This document shows positions 32,701 through 32,863 of a stretch of DNA of 32,863 nucleotides, piece by piece. The stretch is taken from contig JAEWZX010000043.1 of assembly GCA_023394965.1 (NCBI GenBank), positions 1-32,863 of the forward strand, written 5' to 3'. How positions within the stretch are numbered: the stretch's first letter is position 1; each line of letters starts with the position of its first letter. Under the pieces are notes generated by a model. It saw only the letters and a list, made by a program, of their open reading frames with translations. It searched no databases and was not told where the DNA came from. The translations under genes and the position numbers were made by a program. The stretch comes from Pseudomonadota bacterium (GTDB lineage: Bacteria > Pseudomonadota > Alphaproteobacteria > Sphingomonadales > Sphingomonadaceae).

Positions 32701-32863
32701 GGCTCAGGACTCATTGATCATAGCCAGTAGCAAACGGTAGCGGCGATGCAGATGGCGGACATGAAGGTGTGCGCGCAACGGTCGTAGCGGGTTGCGAAGC
32801 GCCTCCAGTCCTTGATCCTGCCGAACATGTTCTCGACCTTATGGCGCTGTCGGTAGAGCTGCT
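32701..32863 (-). mobile_element. IS5-family insertion sequence, one end
   Basis: The last 163 bp carry the 3' end of an IS5-family transposase on the minus strand. The boundary near 32701 (GGCTCAGGACTCATTGATC as putative terminal repeat) is inferred from the short distance between the transposase stop and the M48 gene. The flanking TTTA could contain the target duplication, but the other end is outside the window and I cannot confirm it. Confidence 0.75.
32718..32863 (-). CDS. IS5-family transposase, C-terminal fragment (runs off window)
   Basis: The minus strand reads QLYRQRHKVENMFGRIKDWR, then RFATRYDRCAHTFMSAICIA, then ATVCYWL and stop (TGA at 32718-32720). This is the well-known C-terminus of DDE transposases of the IS5 family, with the final catalytic Glu in the K-V-E-N-M-F motif. 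The first part lies beyond the window, so whether it is intact or needs a frameshift is unknown. Confidence 0.9.
   Translation of the reverse strand, partial: QLYRQRHKVENMFGRIKDWRRFATRYDRCAHTFMSAICIAATVCYWL

Noticed and set aside
1..32863. CRISPR array, toxin-antitoxin pair or known defence operon
   Set aside because: No regularly spaced direct repeats, cas genes or recognisable defence domains were seen.

Overview
The window looks like chromosomal DNA of an alphaproteobacterium, most likely a sphingomonad close to the Erythrobacteraceae. This is inferred from GC-rich coding bias, the cluster accA / xerD / aroK-aroB, a propionyl-CoA carboxylase plus methylmalonyl-CoA mutase operon, a HisKA_2-type histidine kinase and bacterial topoisomerase IB. 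No rRNA gene or species marker is present, so the taxonomy is tentative.

Layout. (1) 1-3308 is a visibly more AT-rich accessory block ending at a tRNA-Gln(UUG) gene. It holds a large tyrosine recombinase next to the tRNA 3' end, a cysteine-rich repeat lipoprotein, a possible 55-residue ORF and a perfect 32-bp palindrome; it reads as one end of a tRNA-integrated genomic island. (2) 3309-9887 holds the tRNA, a YghU-type glutathione transferase, topoisomerase IB, a membrane histidine kinase, a glutamine-dependent NAD synthetase with an in-frame N-terminal HTH segment, and an EamA exporter. (3) 9888-12732 holds ilvE on the minus strand with a structured leader (an 18-codon ORF with a complete Shine-Dalgarno, then two hairpins), a proline-rich lipoprotein and divergent tlyA.

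(4) 12788-23947 is one long plus-strand gene series centred on propionyl-CoA to succinyl-CoA: pccB, a small membrane protein, methylmalonyl-CoA epimerase, a GST, a PaaG-like enoyl-CoA hydratase/isomerase, methylmalonyl-CoA mutase, a second small membrane protein, bioB, metY, a secreted DUF1311 protein and pccA. Many junctions overlap by 1-4 nt. bioB supplies the biotin needed by the PccA carrier domain; the mutase is B12-dependent; metY adds a sulfur amino acid step. The series ends at an 11-bp hairpin facing a convergent peptide transporter gene.

(5) 24005-31089 holds a POT-family peptide transporter, then aroB and aroK on the minus strand. Divergent to these is a 44-residue membrane peptide coupled to a 613-residue periplasmic protein, followed by xerD and accA. 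(6) 31090-32863 holds a terminator, a 17-bp hairpin, an M48 metalloprotease lipoprotein with a C-terminal LysM domain, and the 3' end of an IS5-family insertion sequence running off the window.

Most of the window is ordinary core metabolism. The items that most deserve a second look are the ilvE leader, the HTH-NadE fusion, the cysteine-repeat lipoprotein of the island, the long hairpin in front of the M48 gene, and the small membrane peptides tucked into operons.
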